DNA of 8,544 nt from Deltaproteobacteria bacterium UBA6967 (GTDB lineage Bacteria; SAR324; NAC60-12): contig DJYX01000166.1 of NCBI GenBank assembly GCA_002450295.1, positions 15,964 through 24,507 of the forward strand, written 5' to 3'. The notes below the pieces were generated by a model that worked only from the letters and a program-made list of their open reading frames with translations, made no database searches and was not told the origin of the DNA. The translations under genes and the position numbers were made by a program. Shown here piece by piece: positions 7,273 through 8,544 of this stretch (position 1 is its first letter; each line of letters opens with the position of its first letter).

Positions 7273-7798
7273 GGAAATTCAGGTCGTATTACAAACCCAC
7301 CAAGAATGGTTGAATTCCAAAGGCAACTTAGGCATGCAAGCAAATTTTAAAGGAATGGACCTAAGTGGAAATGATTTAAGGCAGCAGGATTTACGTGGTG
7401 CAGATTTTACCGAGGTAAATCTACAGCAAGCCAATCTTGAGAAAGCAAACCTCCAAGGTGCTAATTTTCAAAATGCGAATCTGGACTTTTCAAACTTGCA
7501 CCGAGCCAACCTCTGGGGGGCTTACCTTGTTGGTGCTTCCCTCAGACACTCCTGTTTAAAAAAGGCTTGGGCAAAATTCGCTGATTTCAGAAGAACCACT
7601 TGGGAGGGAGCGCAGCTGCTTCAAGCCAACTTCTGGGGAAGCAACCTTGAGGGGTCTGATATTGATCAGTTTTCTCAGCGTCCTCTTGAATTAGCAGGAG
7701 TGAATTTTCAGGAAGCCACTTGGGTGAATGGCGAACGATGTCTGCGGGGATCTGTTGGAAGAATTGTTATCGCTGACGAGCTGTCTGTTCCAAAATAA
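7262..7798 (+). CDS. Pentapeptide-repeat protein
   Basis: This 178-residue protein is built largely of A(D/N)Lxx pentapeptide repeats, which fold as a right-handed quadrilateral beta-helix. Repeats run from about residue 27 to 130 (for example GADFT, QANLE, KANLQ, GANFQ, NANLD, RANLW, QANFW, GSNLE). A helical N-terminal cap (EEIQVVLQTHQEWL) precedes them. The C-terminal motif ATWVNGERC followed by GSVG resembles the W-DG-xC...GSxG ending seen in some pentapeptide proteins. There is no signal peptide or membrane segment, so it is probably cytosolic. Some family members mimic DNA and bind gyrase (Qnr, MfpA), but this one is shorter than Qnr and most members have no known role, so no such claim is made. 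It is coupled to the lipoprotein gene by an 11 bp overlap, and its 3' end overlaps the opposing DUF368 gene by 32 bp. Confidence 0.92.
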   Translation: MSLEEIQVVLQTHQEWLNSKGNLGMQANFKGMDLSGNDLRQQDLRGADFTEVNLQQANLEKANLQGANFQNANLDFSNLHRANLWGAYLVGASLRHSCLKKAWAKFADFRRTTWEGAQLLQANFWGSNLEGSDIDQFSQRPLELAGVNFQEATWVNGERCLRGSVGRIVIADELSVPK

Positions 7799-8544
7799 TC
7801 ACAGCGCTCATTCCAAGGAAAAACATTACCAAGGGCATAAAGAGACTAGCATCCAATACAGGTAAGATATTTTCTTCACGGACAACGTATTCTTTTCCGT
7901 TAATCAGTTCGCTCTCGATAACTACTTTCCAGGGCCAAACCTTTCTCATTGCTCCGATCATTAGACCAGTCAATAAGCACATCGTTATCTGCTCAAAGCG
8001 CTGTAAGCAGAATTTCAATATCCTGCTGAAACCCAGAATTCCAATAAGACATCCTGCTGTAAAAACCAACAATGCTTCTAAATGCCCATCATCAAACGGG
8101 GAACGTAGGGCACCCGTGATAAACTGATATTTGCCAAGAATCAACAATAGGAATGAGCCACTCAACCCGGGAAGAATCATCGCACAAATTGCAATTAACC
8201 CACAAAAAAATAAGAACTGAGGCGAGTTTGGGGTTTGAATTGGTATGAGCCCAACAACTTGGTAAGCGAAAAGTCCACCCGCCGTGGTAGTCAGTAAAGC
8301 TGCTACATTCCAGCTAGGAATTGCTCGGCCAACGTACCAAATTGAGGCTAACACTAACCCAAAGAATAATGACCAAATTTCTACAGGATAATTAGCCAGC
8401 AGAAAGTGCATCAAGCGAGCAGTTGACAAAATAGCGACAAAAATTCCACCGAAGAGGACAATTAGAAATCTCAGATGAATTTCGACGAGGGCCTCTTTGA
8501 ATTTACCCTGTAAACCAAGCCAGATTGAACTCAAATTAATGGAG
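7767..8544 (-). CDS. DUF368 (PopT-type) polytopic membrane protein, N-terminus outside window
   Basis: DUF368 proteins have been characterised as undecaprenyl-phosphate translocases (PopT), which return the lipid carrier across the inner membrane for peptidoglycan and other envelope polymers. The signature here is AMILPGLSGSFLLLILGKY, the second PGxSG motif of the family. Several strongly hydrophobic segments surround it (about 22-44, 52-68, 75-97, 105-133, 150-167 and 228-247, counted from the codon at 8534). The frame stays open to the window edge beyond the TTG at 8534 (preceding residues SIN). The first family motif, the N-terminal PGVSGG element, is absent, so the true start lies to the right and the TTG is not it. 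The last 32 bp overlap the converging pentapeptide-repeat gene. The family call is confident; the transport role is inferred from the family. Confidence 0.93.
   Translation of the reverse strand, partial: SINLSSIWLGLQGKFKEALVEIHLRFLIVLFGGIFVAILSTARLMHFLLANYPVEIWSLFFGLVLASIWYVGRAIPSWNVAALLTTTAGGLFAYQVVGLIPIQTPNSPQFLFFCGLIAICAMILPGLSGSFLLLILGKYQFITGALRSPFDDGHLEALLVFTAGCLIGILGFSRILKFCLQRFEQITMCLLTGLMIGAMRKVWPWKVVIESELINGKEYVVREENILPVLDASLFMPLVMFFLGMSAVIILEQTARQR

Noticed and set aside
7262..7798. Qnr/MfpA-type quinolone resistance protein
   Set aside because: The pentapeptide repeats are generic, and the protein is shorter than Qnr and lacks a recognisable Qnr loop pattern; there is no resistance context.
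8532..8534. TTG as the start of the DUF368 gene
   Set aside because: The frame continues to the right edge and the family's N-terminal PGVSGG motif is missing, so the gene is cut by the window.

Overview
The window is a stretch of chromosome from a Gram-negative bacterium. Two predicted lipoproteins (one a MltA-type lytic transglycosylase of the outer-membrane class), a betaproteobacteria-style lipoyl-domain E3, and a DUF368/PopT-type membrane protein point that way. Base composition is moderate, in the mid-40s % GC by eye. The lineage cannot be fixed from the sequence. A marine proteobacterium, including a deltaproteobacterium-like or SAR324-like one, is a guess. No tRNA, rRNA, CRISPR array, transposase or integrase was seen.

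Layout. (1) At 1-3009 on +, the end of a fused two-domain oligopeptide-type ABC ATPase overlaps by 11 bp a cytosolic sulfatase-fold enzyme that looks more like phosphonate monoester hydrolase (PMH) than a classical arylsulfatase. Together they read as an uptake-and-hydrolysis operon whose permease and binding-protein genes would lie left of the window. (2) At 3018-4670 on -, mltA is followed after 19 bp by a small unrecognised gene that appears frameshifted at an A6 run. This unit converges on the PMH gene with an 8 bp gap containing an inverted repeat. (3) At 4671-4805 there is a divergent intergenic region. (4) At 4806-7798 on +, a lipoyl-domain dihydrolipoamide dehydrogenase (E3) is followed 5 bp later by a 58-codon membrane ORF, then a serine-rich lipoprotein, then a pentapeptide-repeat protein that overlaps the lipoprotein gene by 11 bp. 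(5) At 7767-8544 on -, the 3' part of a DUF368 gene overlaps the end of the pentapeptide gene by 32 bp.

How the genes may work together. Unit 1 would import a small ester, perhaps a phosphonate monoester, phosphodiester or sulfate ester, and cleave it in the cytoplasm. MltA (peptidoglycan cleavage) and the DUF368 protein (undecaprenyl-phosphate recycling) both concern the cell envelope but are on separate transcripts, so this may be coincidence. The E3 gene is not beside E1/E2 genes here; its three small downstream partners are of unknown function. Both outer genes (ABC ATPase and DUF368) are cut by the window edges.

The most useful leads are the ABC/PMH pair, the two places where small reading frames seem broken by one base, and the lpd-linked set of three small unknown proteins.
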